Source: Lepus europaeus (lineage: Eukaryota; Chordata; Mammalia; Lagomorpha; Leporidae). From it: 64,000 bases of DNA. Positions 1 to 12,401 of the stretch are shown one piece after another. The first letter of the stretch is position 1. Each line of letters begins with the position of its first letter. A program made the translations under genes and the position numbers. The DNA is taken from NCBI RefSeq assembly GCF_033115175.1, contig NC_084850.1, forward strand, positions 107,181,939 through 107,245,938. Reading direction: 5' to 3'. Below the pieces are notes generated by a model. That model worked only from the letters and a program-made list of their open reading frames with translations, was not told the DNA's origin and ran no database searches.

Positions 1-105
1 CTTCTGGGCCCTACGATTGTATGTCCCACAGCTAGTTAGTTCATAGCCGAGTTGGGACTGGAAGCCAGGTCTAGCCCCCAAGGCTCTTTCCACCATCCCC
101 AGTAG
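1..105 (-). repeat. MIR SINE fragment
   Basis: The segment with cacagctagttagttcatag, followed by gggactggaagccaggtct, is the reverse complement of the MIR core (tRNA-like head plus core). It is diverged and cut by the left window edge. Confidence 0.5.
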
Positions 106-384
106 TCGTTGCTTCCTGAATAGAGTGAGTTGTGTTCACAAGGTAAAGAGGCAGGGAAAATCTCCATGATGATTGAAAATTGCCCTTTGGGGAGTTACCT
201 CAGCATCAACAGGGCCAAAACCTGTGAAATACCACTAGTACAGATTCACCCCTTTCAGTTAACGTTTGGGGTCTCAAGTCTCTTTTAACATGCAACTATG
301 CCTAAAAATGATACTAACAGTGGCCACTTTGAGCATGAACTAATGAGCCCAGAAACCTGGGAAATCAATATTGGCTTGGGAGTT

Positions 385-585
385 TCACCTGTGCTTAGAT
401 CCCATCCCTACCAGTTTCCATTTATGCGAATTTGGGAAAGATACTGACCCACTCCAAGCCTCAGTTTTCACACCTAGGTAATGGGCATGATAATATCTCA
501 GCAGGGTGGAGTGATAAAAGTTAAAAGGTGAAGTGTGTGTGGTATGTCTGACTAATTAGCACTCAGTAAGTGGTGTTGTTCTTAC
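385..585 (+). repeat. MIR SINE
   Basis: It carries the MIR landmarks gcctcagttttcacacctag, then gtaatgggcatgataatatc, and near the 3' end gcactcagtaagtg. The copy is old and heavily diverged. The DNA between 106 and 384 shows nothing I recognise. Confidence 0.5.
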
Positions 586-615
586 TGTAATTATTGATGT
601 TACATTTTAAGTTGT

Positions 616-1130
616 TTTCTTTTTTTAATTTTTATTTAATGAATGAATTTTTACATAGATACAACTTTAGGGATATAGTGGTTCTTTCTCCCATACCCCC
701 CCCCCAGCTCCCATCCCACCTCCCATTCCCTCTCCCATATCCTTCTTCATTATGGTTCATTTTTAGTATGACTTTATATACAGAGGACCAACTCCATGCT
801 AATCATAGACTTCAACAATTTGCACCCACGCCCACACACAACATATAGAGTACAGTTTGGAGAGAGAATTTGCAGTTAATTCTCATATTACAATTCAGTA
901 GGGACAGAGGTCCTATATGGGGAGCAAGTGCACAGTGACGACTGTTGTTCCTTTAACAATTAACACTTTTTTATGACTTCAGTGATCATCCAAGGCTCTT
1001 GCCATAGGCTGCCAAGGCTATGGAAGCTTTTTGTGACTATAGACCCCATCGGTATTTGGACACGGCCATAAGCAAAGTGGATGTTCTCTTCTCCCTTCAG
1101 AGAAGAGTGCCTCCTTCAAGTCACTTTCTA
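616..1130 (-). mobile_element. Rabbit LINE-1 3'UTR fragment, 5' truncated
   Basis: Read on the minus strand it matches the 3'UTR of the L1 copies at 32688-33862 and 61583-62250 in this same window. Shared landmarks are the tail region ending in tttatttaatgaat, the C-rich block at 696-745 (complement of the G-rich L1 3'UTR tract) and the caaagtggatgttctcttct region. It is more diverged than the other two, so it is an older insertion. Confidence 0.75.
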
Positions 1131-1290
1131 AAAGGATGATGGGGTACAGGAAAGACCCTGAGGAATTGGGTTTAGTGGGTAGGGGGAGGGAGGGAGGAAG
1201 AGGATCAAGAATATTAAAGCATACTAAAATATCAGGCATGGAAAAGGACACAAGATTCTGTTAAAGGGTAATTATTTAAAGAGGCTATAA

Positions 1291-1620
1291 GGGCAGCCAT
1301 TGAGGTGCAGCAGGTCAAAATGCACTTGGGATGCCCAAATCCTATATCAGAGTGCCTGGAATTGAGTTCCACTTCTACCTTCTAATCCAGCTCACTGCTA
1401 ATGCACCTGGGAAGGCAGCAGAAGATGGCCCAAGTCCTTGGACCCCTGCCACCCCCGTGGAAGACCAGGATGGAGTTCCTGGCTGCTGACTTCTGTCCTG
1501 CCCAGCACTGGCTGTTCCATCTGTTAGGGAGAACAGCAGATGGAAGATCAGTCTTTTCTCTCTTTCCCTCCCTCTATCTCTGTCACTCTGACTTTCAAAT
1601 AAGTAAATAATTTTTAACAG
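1291..1620 (+). mobile_element. C-repeat SINE, type 1
   Basis: Head gggcagccattgaggtgcag, middle agaagatggcccaagtcctt, and a tail of actttcaaataagtaaataa. It is diverged. The 160 bp before it is unassigned. Confidence 0.85.
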
Positions 1621-3839
1621 GGGATACAAATATAACTCTGTTACAGAAACAAAATGAACACATGTAAAATATTTTCTTGAATTCATTAATTAATGAGGGA
1701 ACCAATAAGATGTTGCAATCTATTTAAAGAACCACACGTACATAGGCAGATAAAGACAGCTAAGATGCAAAATGAAAAATCAATTGCATTCCATCAGACA
1801 CACTAACTTGCATTTCTGCAGGAAAAATAATTTGTATTACTGTCAGTTTCCAACAACTTAGTATGTAAAAGCTCAGAAACAAGGAATGGTGCAGATAACT
1901 ATGAAAGGTATGCTAACACTAAGCATTATGTAGTTTTTTTTTTTTTCTGTTATGAAGACAAATCCTACATAGTGTTCTGGGCCCATATTTTTTCATTGCG
2001 ATCAAGGCACTGGGAAAGGAAGGCAGAAGAGGGGCAGGGACTTGGAGAGAGGTGATGAGAGAGAACGGGATTCCCCTCTTTTGATACAGAAGGACAACAT
2101 GTAATATAATGCCATCCTGGCTAGAGGTCTGTTTGCTTTGCCCTTCAATAAAAGCTAAGTAGTGTGTGACAGAGGTACTTAATTATCTCCTGATATCTCT
2201 TCTCTTCTTTCTTAGTAACAGAATTCTCCCTTTTTAGCTGGACACAGGACCACCCAGAATAAATACTTCTCGGTCTCACTTGTAGCTAAACGGGATTACA
2301 TGGGATATAAGCTGGTAACTTCCACAAATGGTCGTTACAGGAAATAGACATGCCTTTCTTTGACCTTTCTGTTTTCCTGCCAGCCCGGAGATGGATAGGG
2401 TAGCTGAAGCATGAACGACCACCACACTGAACACCACCATGGAGTACAGCTGAGCATCAAGATGGCAGGATGCTGTGACGTCCTAACTTCCTCAAACTGC
2501 CTTGTACTTAAGAGTGGAATAATAGCTCTTTGCTTTATCTTCTACTCTGAGCTTTGCACGCTGTTATTTTGGGTGTTCTTGCATATACAGCTGGACCTGA
2601 TCCTAGCTGATGGGAGGAGGAGCCCTGAGGAAAGTTTCAGTGGTTTGTTTTCCTGAAGATTTTCCATTTACATGCACAGTTGTTACCCTGAGAAACACAC
2701 TGCTATTTATAGCTAAATTCAACACAACATCACTCTCCATTCCTATCCTCTGTTCATTCACACATATACAATTTTCTGAGGATAGAGTAATTTTTGCCTG
2801 TGACCTATAAGGGGTACTTGGAGAGCACACTGGATAGTGCCGCTAACAATTAACAGTAACTGTGGAGTGGGAAACCCCACGTAGTTCAGGGTATATCTTC
2901 CCTCTGGCATGAGACACAGGGGCACATAAATCTCACCCGCGCCTGAGACTTGGGTGGGTTTGGGGCAGGAAGTAGCCTGTTGGAAAGCAGGGCTGTAGGA
3001 AGACTAAGAAAAGGAAGTCCCACATGCTGGGAGGGACAATTTCACTCCATTTCTGATTATCTGCATTTTTATAGCCTGAAGAATCCAAAACCACAACCAA
3101 ACAAAATCCAGTGGCATCTGGCTTTGGGACACATTCATTCCTGGAGCAGCTGCAGATTTACCTTGGTGATTATATTTTCCTGGAGCTAATATTAGAATTG
3201 GTTGGCATTCCCCAAGCACTTGATAACTAATTGCAAGCAAAGCAAGCTGAAGAAGCCATACTGGGATTAAAATTTTGTTGCACATAATCAACAAGCTGAA
3301 AAATCCACCCACTGGTAATCAAACTGGCCAAACTATTTACTTTTCCACTTCTGCTAGTCCTTCATATATCCATTTCCTATGAGATGGAGGATACCAGCCA
3401 CCAGGTTCATTTTTCACTTTTTTTTTAAACAGAGCTCCAAATTCCATTCCCTTTAAATGTGTTTTGAAAATTCTACCCTCTCACTTTTCATCAATGTGAA
3501 AATTATGGCTTTATCTTTCAAGCTCCATTAAAAATCCATACTTTGAGGAATTGTTTGAAGCTCTTTCTCAAGGAGTAAGATGATATTTTACACAGAGAAG
3601 CCTAACCCTTTTGCAGACACTGCAACCCTGGGAATCACATTTCCATTTGACTGATACTGAAAGGCTCGCATTGCAGACTTCCAAAGAGATATGATTAAAA
3701 CATTGAACAACAAAACCATACATTATTTCACTCGTTTCCGTTCATAATTCAAAATTGTTTCCTATACTTTTTTTCTGCTTGTTCTGGAAGCAGAATAGAA
3801 AATCTGTCAATTTCAATTGCTGTACTTTCAGACTCTTAT
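1621..3839. other. Unassigned non-coding stretch
   Basis: No recognisable gene or repeat in about 2.2 kb. Short open frames here lack recognisable domains and overlap each other in several frames. A T12 run lies near 1935. Confidence 0.5.
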
Positions 3840-4560
3840 TTTTACTCTTAAAAACCCCATGAAGCAATGAATCGGCAGAGCACAGAGGATCTCTAGGACA
3901 GTGCAAGCACTCTACATGATATCATAAGGGTGCACAGATATTCTTATACATTTGTCCAGATCCATGGAAAGTACCACACCAAGACCAAACCCAAATACAG
4001 ACCACGGACTCTAGGTGCCAATCATGTGTCAGGATACGTTCACTGATTGCAGCATCAGCTCTCAAGAGAGCTGTTGATAAACAGGATGGGGAGGGGGGAT
4101 GTCTGTGCACAAGAGGGGTAGGGGGTATGTGAGAAATCTCTGTACTTTCTCTTTTTTTAAGATTTATTTATTTATTTGAAACACAGAGTTACAGAGAGGC
4201 AGAGACAGAGAGAGATAGAGAGAGAGAGGTCTTCAATCCGCTGGTTCACTCCCCAAATGGCCGCAATGGCTGGAGATGAGCTGATCCGAAGCCAGGAGCC
4301 AGGCGCTTCTTCTGGGTCTCCCACGCAGGTGCAGGGGCCCAAGGACTTGGACCATCTTATACCGCTTTCCCAGGCCATAGCAGAGAGCTGGATTGGAAGT
4401 GGAGCAGCCGGGACTCGAACTGGCGTCCATATGGGATGCCAGCATTGCAGGCGGCGGCTTTTCCAGATACACCACAGCATCAGCCCCTGTACTTTCCTTT
4501 ATATTTTTCTCTGAACATAAAACTGTTATTAAACAAATAAAATTTGTAAAAATAAAACCC
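3840..4560 (+). repeat. Old L1M-type 3'UTR, split by a SINE
   Basis: Landmarks are the block ggactctaggtgccaatcat, a G-rich stretch (ggatggggaggggggatgtc) and gagaaatctctgtactttct, then ataaaactgttattaaac after the SINE. This order matches the 3' end of ancient L1M elements. The SINE at 4152-4487 interrupts it. Confidence 0.5.
4152..4487 (-). mobile_element. C-repeat SINE, type 1
   Basis: Minus-strand copy: the A-rich tail complement is at left and the head complement cagcatcagcccc at right. An imperfect TSD, ctgtactttcy, lies at 4140-4150 and 4488-4498. It inserted into the L1M 3'UTR described above. Confidence 0.9.
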
Positions 4561-4660
4561 AAAATAGCCCAGATGGGGTGGTGGGGAAGAGACCTAATCC
4601 CATGTCAGCACCCCATGAGGGTATTTAGGTCTCTAGTTTTATCTCAGGCTCTGTGCCTAA

Positions 4661-5096
4661 TATGAAGAGTCTTCAAAAAGTTCATGGAAAATGCATACTG
4701 TGAAAAACATTTTTTTTTAATTTTTGCACCAAAAATTAACATCGTTTTTGTAAAGATTTATTTGTATTCATTTGAAAGGCAGAGTGACAAAGAGAGAATA
4801 ACAGAGAGACAAGAGCTCCCATCCACTGGTTCACTCCCCAAATGTCCACAATGGCTATGATTGGGCCCAACCTAAGGCAAGTGCTGTGAACTCAATCCAG
4901 GTCTCCCATGAGAGAAGCAGGAATCCAATTATTTGAGCCACCACCTGTTGCTTCCCATGGTCCACACTGGAAGGAAGCTGGACTCAAGAGCCAGAGCTGG
5001 GAATCAAACTCAGACACTCCAATATGGGAGAGGGCATTTAACCTCTAGGTCAAATATTTGTCCCTCCATTAACTTTTCGAAGTGCTCTTGTGTGTA
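4661..5096 (+). mobile_element. Mariner-like short inverted-repeat element carrying a SINE
   Basis: The left end, after TA at 4661, reads tgaagagtcttcaaaaagtt; the right end, aacttttcgaagtgctcttg, runs to TA at 5095 and is its imperfect inverse. The internal ttttgcaccaaaaattaac is shared with the copies near 40.4 and 45.2 kb. No transposase frame is present, so this is a MITE-like, non-autonomous copy. I cannot name the family. Confidence 0.55.
4752..5064 (-). mobile_element. C-repeat SINE, old
   Basis: Minus-strand copy with gtaaagatttatttg at left, then catccactggttcactcccc; the head is much decayed at right. It sits inside the mariner-like element. Confidence 0.75.
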
Positions 5097-5268
5097 TCTC
5101 CAAAGCCAATTCAGAGGTCAGGGGCAAAGGCTCCAAGAGGTCATCTCCATTTCCAGAGGTAGCTGACATGGTGTTCACAGTCCACTCCTCCCTAGGAATG
5201 TACAAAGTCCAATTTCTGTGAAAACCACTGGAGTCAGTCTCATGAAATAACAAACAAAAATATCCACA

Positions 5269-5605
5269 TTTTTTTTTGACAGGCAGAGTGGACAGTGAGA
5301 GAGAGAGACAGAGAGAAAGGTCTTCATTTGCCGTTGGTTCACCCTCCAATGGCCACCGCGGCTGGTGCGCTGCGGCTGGCGCACCGTGCTGATCCGAAGC
5401 CAGGAGCCAGGTGCTTCTCCTGGTCTCCCATGGGGTGCAGGGTCCAAGGACTTGGGCCATCCTCCACTGCCTTCCCGGGCCACAGCAGAGAGCTGGCCTG
5501 GAAGAGGGGCAACCAGGACAGAATCCAGCGCCCCAACCGGGACTAGAACCCGGTGTGCCGGAGCCGCTAGGCGGAGGATTAGCCTATTGAGCTGCGGCGC
5601 TGGCC
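5269..5605 (-). mobile_element. C-repeat SINE, type 2
   Basis: Left end ttttttttgacaggcagagt; right end tgagctgcggcgctggccc. The internal cgctgcggctggcgcaccgt and ccggtgtgccggagccgct are characteristic of the type 2 head and middle. It looks young. Confidence 0.9.
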
Positions 5606-5755
5606 CACATTAGTTTTGAAGACAGATATTTTCACCTCTTCACTTCATCATCCCCTGGCTTTCAAAAAATTCTCTCTTTCGCTTTCCTTAAAAGACTTCT
5701 TGATTTATTTGCATCATCCCCTAGACTTTCTTCTTTTTGGTGATAAATTACAGTA

Positions 5756-6079
5756 CAGTAGTCCTACCTTATCCATGGTTTCACCTTCCACTGTTTCAAT
5801 TACCATAGTCTGAAAATGTTAAATAGAAAATCTAAAAAATAAAAAATCTGTGTTTTAAGTAGCTTTTATTACAATTTGTTTTTCAATTGTTCTATTTTAT
5901 TGTTGTTGCTGTTAATCTTATACTGTGAGCAATTTACAAGTTAAAGTTTGCCAAAAGTATGTATGTATGTATGTATAGGAAAAAACACAATATATACAAA
6001 GTTTGGTACCATCAGGATTTCAAGCATCCTATGAATATCTTGGGGCATGTCCTCTATGAATGGGATGGGGAGGTTACTG
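5756..6079. mobile_element. Tigger-type DNA transposon fossil
   Basis: Terminal inverted repeats cagtagtcctacc and (complement of right end) cagtaacctcccc, each flanked by TA at 5754-5755 and 6080-6081, as expected for the Tc1/mariner Tigger group. The inner left segment resembles a Tigger end (tttcaccttccactgtttca). There is a (GTAT)4 run near 5958. It is non-autonomous, with no transposase. Confidence 0.65.
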
Positions 6080-6148
6080 TAAATGGTTTCAGGTTGCTGA
6101 AATTAAAATTGAACTCCTACCATATTAATATAATAAGAAGGCTTAAGC

Positions 6149-6329
6149 CAGTGGTCCTCAAAGGGTGATTTCCAGGCCTATGGCAGCAGCATCACCCTGT
6201 TAGAAATGTCAGAAATGTCAGTTCTCAGGCTCCACCACTGAGTTTCAGTATCATTCTCTGAGAAGAAGGGAAAGAATGGGGCCAAGCCCTCCAGGTGATT
6301 CTGATGCACACTCAAGTTTGTGAACACTT
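6149..6329 (+). mobile_element. MER5-like hAT (Charlie) fossil
   Basis: Starts cagtggtcctcaaagg, contains agcagcatcaccctgttag and ccctccaggtgattctgatg, and ends near caagtttgtgaacac. This is the layout of the MER5 group of non-autonomous hAT elements. Confidence 0.65.
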
Positions 6330-6857
6330 CCATAAAGCAACCGTGTTTATTGAGATCACCAGGTAACTTTCCATGGCTGGTCCCTGTGCCCAGAGTAGAT
6401 TTACTACATCTGAGATGGAGCCAGAATGTATAGTTCCAAAAAGCTCCCAGATGATTATTAGACACCATTCTAATTAAAAATCACTATGTAGTCACCCATT
6501 ATAGTTTTAAGCAATGCATTTGACCAACTACCTTATTTTCACAATATTTTATTTTAAAAGGATAGGGAGAGGGGGAACTGGATGATGAGTCGGCAGAACA
6601 GCTAAGGAAATATCCAAGAGTTTGGCTTTGTCTCTAGTTAGAATAGCTGACATATTTGGAAACCTCACTTGAAATCTTCTCAGAACCAGGACATAACACT
6701 ATAAATAGTCAAAGATCAAGGTCATTTAGTCCCCAAACTTCCCCATTTTCTCCTCTTGACATAATAGCCTTCCTTTAATGGATTTCCATCTTTAAATGTT
6801 CTTCTCTGAGGTAGCAGGAAAGCTGAAAAAGGAAACTGACATTGATATACCAAGTGC
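6330..6857. other. Unassigned non-coding stretch
   Basis: AT-rich. No repeat or gene was recognised. Confidence 0.5.
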
Positions 6858-7045
6858 TTTATGTTGAGAGTCTCGGTTTATCATCACAATGGCCCCTTTA
6901 AGGAGCTATTATTATCTCCTCTCATTGAAGAAACTGAGGTTCAGACATTAGAAACATGTCCAGTTTCTATAACTACCAATTGGCTGAGATTCAATATGAA
7001 CCTAAACTTGCCTGGCTCCAATGCCCACACTGGCTTCTTTTGTTC
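6858..7045 (-). repeat. MIR SINE
   Basis: Contains ctattattatctcctctcat and gaagaaactgaggttcagac, the reverse complement of the MIR 3' half, and reaches the decayed core on the right. Confidence 0.55.
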
Positions 7046-7903
7046 TCCACATGGCTATCTACTTGTATTTTGTGGCTGTTAACATCATTTCCAAGTAGTA
7101 ATGTGTTTTCCATGCAAAAAATATGCCTCAATGTATGGTTTACAGAAAACTTCACTCGTTTCAAAATGGTAAGGGTTGAGAAAGTTGAAAACTCAAACCA
7201 AAACGGAGAGATCAAAGACACTGGCATTTGTTCAGCCTAGAAAAATGATTTAAGATTGAGAGTACTTTAATAATAAGAGTGTGGGGGGATATGAAGGATA
7301 ATTCCCCATCATAAAATTGAAAATATGATCAGTAATTCTCTACCATCAATGGAAACTAGAAAAAAAAAGAACTCTCCTAGCCCTGTCTTGTGTGGATCTT
7401 AGGTTCGAAATAGGCACATGTGCTACATGCCTGGAAAGTCCTGTTTGAGCCACCACATTAGAGATGAGAAATGAAGCTCAGGCACTTTTAAAAAAAAGGA
7501 TTTTTTAAAAACCTCCAGAAAGCACCTAGCCTAATACCTGAACATAGTTGATGCTTTTAATATATGCATATTGAATAGATACAATTGAATTTCTGAGCAA
7601 TTGTTGACAGAGAAATAGGACCATCTAGGACATCCCTTGAGAAGCTGAGAAGCTAACAAACCAACCAATGAATAGAGATGTTCCTCCATCTGTGTTGGCC
7701 AAAATAGGCTTTTCATGATGCTGGAGACTGAGCAGAATTACCTACATCTCTAAGTCAATGCTGGCACAACCATTCATCTATCTGACTATACCCCCTTCAC
7801 ATTCAGCCAGTTCCTTTCCTTCCAGAAGTTTGCAAATCAATACATATTAAAACACATAGACATGAGAGTGGATGCTATACATTACAAAGACAGTGATCAC
7901 TAT
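7046..7903. other. Unassigned non-coding stretch
   Basis: No coding or repeat signal that I can support. A-runs at 7360 and 7490 are too short to define a retroposon tail. Confidence 0.5.
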
Positions 7904-8100
7904 GGTCATGTGTCACTTAACATAGGGGACAGATTCTGAGAAAAGCCTTGTGTGGTGATTTCATCACCCTGCAAACGTCATAGAGGGGACTTACGCAAAC
8001 CAAGACCACTGTGGTGTCACTTGGTGCTAAAATCTTATGGGATCACCATTGTATGTGGTCCATTGTTGACCAAAATGTTTTTCTTTGGTGCATGACTGTA
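7904..8100. mobile_element. Short DNA-transposon fossil
   Basis: The left ggtcatgtgtcacttaac and the right ttggtgcatgactgta form imperfect terminal inverted repeats around about 200 bp without coding capacity. The internal atcttatgggatcaccattg followed by gtccattgttgacc is typical of a mammal-wide non-autonomous element. I do not name the family. Confidence 0.5.
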
Positions 8101-8191
8101 TTTTCAACAACGGATTCATTATTTCCATTCTCATAAACTGACATGCTTGATCCTCATCCTTTGAAAAACCTAATATTCAGAATGAATCAAG

Positions 8192-8538
8192 GGGGCTGGC
8201 ATGGTGGCAGAGCAGGTGAAGCTGCTGCCTGCAGTGCCAGCATCCCATATGGGTACCAGTTCCTGTCCCGGCTGCTCTACTTCCCATCCAGCCCTCTGCC
8301 ATGGCCTGGGAAAGCAATGGAAGATGGCCCAAGTGCTTGGGCCCCTGCACCTATGTGGGAGATTCAGAAGAAGCTCCTGGCTCCTGGCTCCTGGCTCCTG
8401 GCTCCAGATCAGCTCAGCTCCAGTCATTGCAGCCATCTGGGGAGTGAACCAGCAGACGGAAGACTTCTCTCTCTCTCCTCTCTGCCCCTACCTCTCTGTA
8501 ATTTTGCCTTTCAAATAATAAATAAATCTTTAAAAATG
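8192..8538 (+). mobile_element. C-repeat SINE, type 1
   Basis: Head ggggctggcatggtggcag; tail aataaataaatctttaaa. Exact 11-bp TSD aatgaatcaag at 8181-8191 and 8539-8549. Its ctcctgg region is expanded: four consecutive ggctcct-type heptamers at about 8373-8404, where other copies have two. Confidence 0.95.
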
Positions 8539-8549
8539 AATGAATCAAG

Positions 8550-10275
8550 AGAACTCTCAAATGCATTAACTACCTTCTAGTCCAGCCCCTAGGAGTTTCT
8601 TTCTCTTATTGAAATATGCTTATCTTTTCACAGGGGTTTCATGCTGACTAGACCTCCCTTGCTTCCGCATAGACGCACCACGGTGAGCTATCCCCAGAAA
8701 TCCCAGGCAGAAGGAATTTGCAAATACCTCAGGATACATATGATAATTTCAAGTGCACATCCCTAGTCGGTCATTTGCCAATTGAAGCAAAGAATTACTA
8801 GCAGATGACCTTGTCTTTGGAGCAGAGGAAATCTTCTCCTGAAAGACCGGAGCATAAACGCAAAGCATATGCATGGCAGATGCTCACACATAAAGAATGA
8901 AAATTCTTCAGCAACTTGGAGGAAGGGATGGTCCTGGACATTGACCACTGGAGACAAAGACTGGCACTCTGTAAGGTGCATAACAGGCATATCTGGGTGC
9001 TGTGCAGTCTGACAATGAGGCTGGGGGCTATCTGGATAGTCATTACCTGAAAAGATGATTTGAAATGTGGGTTCACCCCCAAACTTCCTGAATCAGAATA
9101 CTCAAGGGTACGGTGTGGGAGTGAGCATCTCTAACAAGCACCCGGATGATTCTTCCTGTGACACTCCAAGTCTGAGAATCACGGCTGGCAGAACTGAAGA
9201 ACCTTCATTCCAGCTGATCAGGAGAGCTCCATTGCCATGGCAACATACTTTACAGCCACTTAGAAGCAACTTGCTCTAATGTCACCACTGGATGGGAAGC
9301 ACACTACTGCTCCGAGTGATTAAGGAGTGATCCAGTCATCATGTGGGGAGATTCAATCAGCTCTACAAACTGGTTTGCTGATGACAGAAAACAGAACTAA
9401 GCGATTCTAGGAGATCAGAACAATACAGAAGACAGGATTTTTGGAGTTGAAGAATTTAAATCAGATGGTCAGTTTTAATCTATTTTTAAATGGGAAATTC
9501 AGAATATTAGCACAGTAATATCCTGAGATCTGTAAGGGAGTAAAAGTAGGGAGAGGAAGGCTCACATTGAAGTCATTTTCCAAAGGCGAAGTTATTGCTT
9601 TTTCCCTCCTATGCTTGGAAGCTTTGCCAGAACCCAGCCTATTTTTGAAGGCTCTGGAAACCCGCTTAGAGTAATTGCCATAGGATGTGGCCACAAACCA
9701 CGCCCATGCCACATCAGATCCTGAATAATATACATATGGATCTGGGCAACTGTAAGGGGAACATTTTTTAACATGAAAGAGCTAATGAAGCTCTGGCGTG
9801 TGTGAAGTAACAGCCCCAGCACCCACACCAGTCCAGATGTTTTTCCAAAGCGATTTAGTTTTATACAAAGGCTGAGACAAACTAAGGCTTCTATTTCATT
9901 TCATGACCTTAATGTAGGAAACATGTTTCAATTAAGTAATACCACACATGGATTAATTACTATTTTAGGATTATCTGCAATAGGCCAACTTTCTTTTTTA
10001 ACACTTTGGGGTCTCCACTGTTTCCAAGAAGTTCATGCATTTTCAGAAGAAAAAATGCAATGGGTAGCTGGAAATACAGAATAAAAGTTCTCACTGAAGT
10101 GTCAAAAACGGGGAGGGGGATGAGAAAATTTGTACCACGAACAGCCTTTCAAACAAGAATGACTCTTTAGATTTTTAAACCTCCTCCAGTTAGTTATTTG
10201 TCTTGGTTAGATAGAGAAAAAGGAGAATAGTAGCAGTCATTAAACTGAAAGAGGATGTCAGAAATCACAGCATCT
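8550..10275. other. Unassigned non-coding stretch
   Basis: About 1.7 kb of apparently ordinary sequence. The open frames are short and lack recognisable domains. Confidence 0.5.
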
Positions 10276-10562
10276 GGGGCATGCATTTAGCCTAATGGTT
10301 AGACGTCCATTTCCTCCATTGGACTACCTGTGCTCAATTCCCAGCTCTGGTTCCTGCTCACAGAGACCCTGGGAGGCAGAGCTGACAGCCTGAGTAATTG
10401 GGTGGCTGCCTCCCACATGTGACACCTGAATGGAGTTCCTGGCTCCCAACTTCACCATCTCTAGTGATTTAGAGGGAACCAACAGATGGGAGCTCTCTGT
10501 GCATGTATTTCACTCTCTCCCTAGCAAACGAATTAATTATTTATTTATTAAAAAAAAAAAAG
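10276..10562 (+). mobile_element. C-repeat SINE, type 3
   Basis: Head ggggcatgcatttagcctaa, middle ggagttcctggctcccaac, tail attatttatttattaaaaaa. It is an older, diverged copy. Confidence 0.8.
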
Positions 10563-10783
10563 ACACCACACCATCTTCCAGTTTTCTCAGGTAGCCTGTG
10601 CTCAAAGCTTTCCAGGACGCTAACAAGTGCTCCCTTTCCCACCTTCCATTTCTACTTCCCTGACAAACTGGCATCCTCTATGTCTCCCATGCTCATGCTC
10701 TGCATTGCCACCTGTGACCCTTTGCTCCTTTTCCATCACTTCTGTGTCCTTGACATCTCTCTCCTCCTCTCCTCTAATCATCT

Positions 10784-11146
10784 TTTTTAAAAGATTTATT
10801 TATTTGAAAATCAGAGTTACGCAGAGAGAGAAAGAGAGGCAGGGGGAGAGAGAGAGAAAGAGAGAAAGAGAGAGAGAGAGAGAGGTCTTCAATCAGCTGG
10901 TTCACTCCCCAATTGGCTGCAACGGCCAGAGCTGAGCCGATCCGAAGCCAGGAGCCAGGAACTTCTTCCGGGTCTCCCACGCAGGTGCAGGGGCCCAAGC
11001 ACTTGGGGCCATCTTATACTGCTTTCCCAGGCCACAGCAGAGAGCTGGATGTGAAGTGGACAGCCAGGACTCAAACTGGCGCCCATATGGGATGCCGGCA
11101 TTGCAGGCAGTGGCTGGTAAAGCCACTATGCCACAATGCCAGCCCC
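10784..11146 (-). mobile_element. C-repeat SINE, type 1
   Basis: Left ttttttaaaagatttattta, an expanded GA tract at about 10825-10883, right end gccacaatgccagcccc. The 220 bp before it is pyrimidine-rich and unassigned. Confidence 0.93.
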
Positions 11147-11431
11147 TCTTATCTTTTGAAAGTGGCCCAAATGCCTCTCCTCTGTCTTCCACCAGCAAGG
11201 GCCCTACCAGCCTCCTGCTCTGCCATTCCTGGGCAGCTACTGTCACTTCTGTTATGAATGTGTCTCTCCTCACCCTCACAAACTCACATGTTGAAATCTA
11301 GCCCCCAGGACTTCAGAATGGGACCTTATTTGGAAACAGGGCAGTTACAGATGTAAATAGTTAAGATGAGGTCATTTGGGTGGGCTTCAATCCAATATGA
11401 CTGATGTCCTTATAAAAAGAATGTCATGTGA

Positions 11432-11753
11432 GGCCAGTGCTGCGGCTCAACAGGCTAATCATCCACCTGCAGCGCTGGCACACCAGGTTCTAGTCCTGAT
11501 CGGGGCGCCGGATTCTGTCCCGGTTGCCCCTCTTCCAGGCCAGCTCTCTGCTGTGGCCCGGGAGTGCAGTGGAGGATGGCCCAAGTGCTTGGGCCCTGCA
11601 CCCACATGGGAGACCAGGAGGAAGCACCTGGCTCCTGCCTTCGGATCAGCGCGGTGCACCGGCCACAGCGGCCATTGGAGAGTGAACCAACGGCAAAGGA
11701 AGACCTTTCTCTCTCTCTCTCTCTGTCCACTCTGCCTGTCAAAAAAAAAAAAA
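11432..11753 (+). mobile_element. C-repeat SINE, type 2
   Basis: Head ggccagtgctgcggctcaac, then aggctaatcatccacctgca; tail ccactctgcctgtcaaaaaa. A 15-bp exact TSD aagaatgtcatgtga lies at 11417-11431 and 11754-11768. It inserted into the MLT1 LTR. Confidence 0.95.
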
Positions 11754-11805
11754 AAGAATGTCATGTGAAGAATGTCATGGGAGAAGACAATGTGAAGAAA
11801 CAGGG

Positions 11806-12086
11806 AGGGAGCAGGCATCTATACCAGCGGTTAAGGTATCCATGTTCCACATCAGAATGCCCCGATTGGAGTCTCCCCTCCAGTTTCCTGCTAATACAAA
11901 CCCTGTGAGGCAGCAGGTGAAAACTTAAGTAATTGAGTCCCTGCTACTACATGGGAAACCTGGATTGACTTACTGGCTCATGGCATCAGCCTGGCCCAGC
12001 CCAGCCATTGTGGGCATTTGGAAAGTGAAGCAGTGGATGGGAGCTCACTCTCTCTCCCTTTCAAGTAAATAAATTATTTTAAAGTG
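11806..12086 (+). mobile_element. C-repeat SINE, type 3
   Basis: Head gagcaggcatctataccagc, middle gtgaggcagcaggtgaaaac, tail tttcaagtaaataaattatt. Second insert in the MLT1 LTR. Confidence 0.8.
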
Positions 12087-12401
12087 TGAAGGGGGTGCAC
12101 GGGGAGAGGGTTATTTGGCATAGCAGTTAAGCCACTGCTTGGGACATTTTCATCTCGAATCAGAGTGTCTGAGTTCAAGTCCTGGTCCTGCTCTCCATTC
12201 CAGTTTCCTGCTAATGTGCACCCTAGGTAGCAGCAGGTGATGACTTAAGTACTTAGGTTCCCCCATTCTGGAGACCCCTATTGAGTTCCTGGTTCCTAGC
12301 TTTGGCCTGTCAGTCTCAAGTCTTGCATGTATTTGGGGATTGAACTAGAAGATGAGAGATAGCTTTCTTGCTCTTGCTCTCCCTCTCTTTCTCTCCATTT
12401 C
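12087..12401 (+). mobile_element. C-repeat SINE, old
   Basis: Head ttatttggcatagcagttaa and body ccctaggtagcagcaggtga. Its pyrimidine-rich 3' end is interrupted by the next SINE; the residue at 12757-12784 looks like the rest of that tail. Confidence 0.75.
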
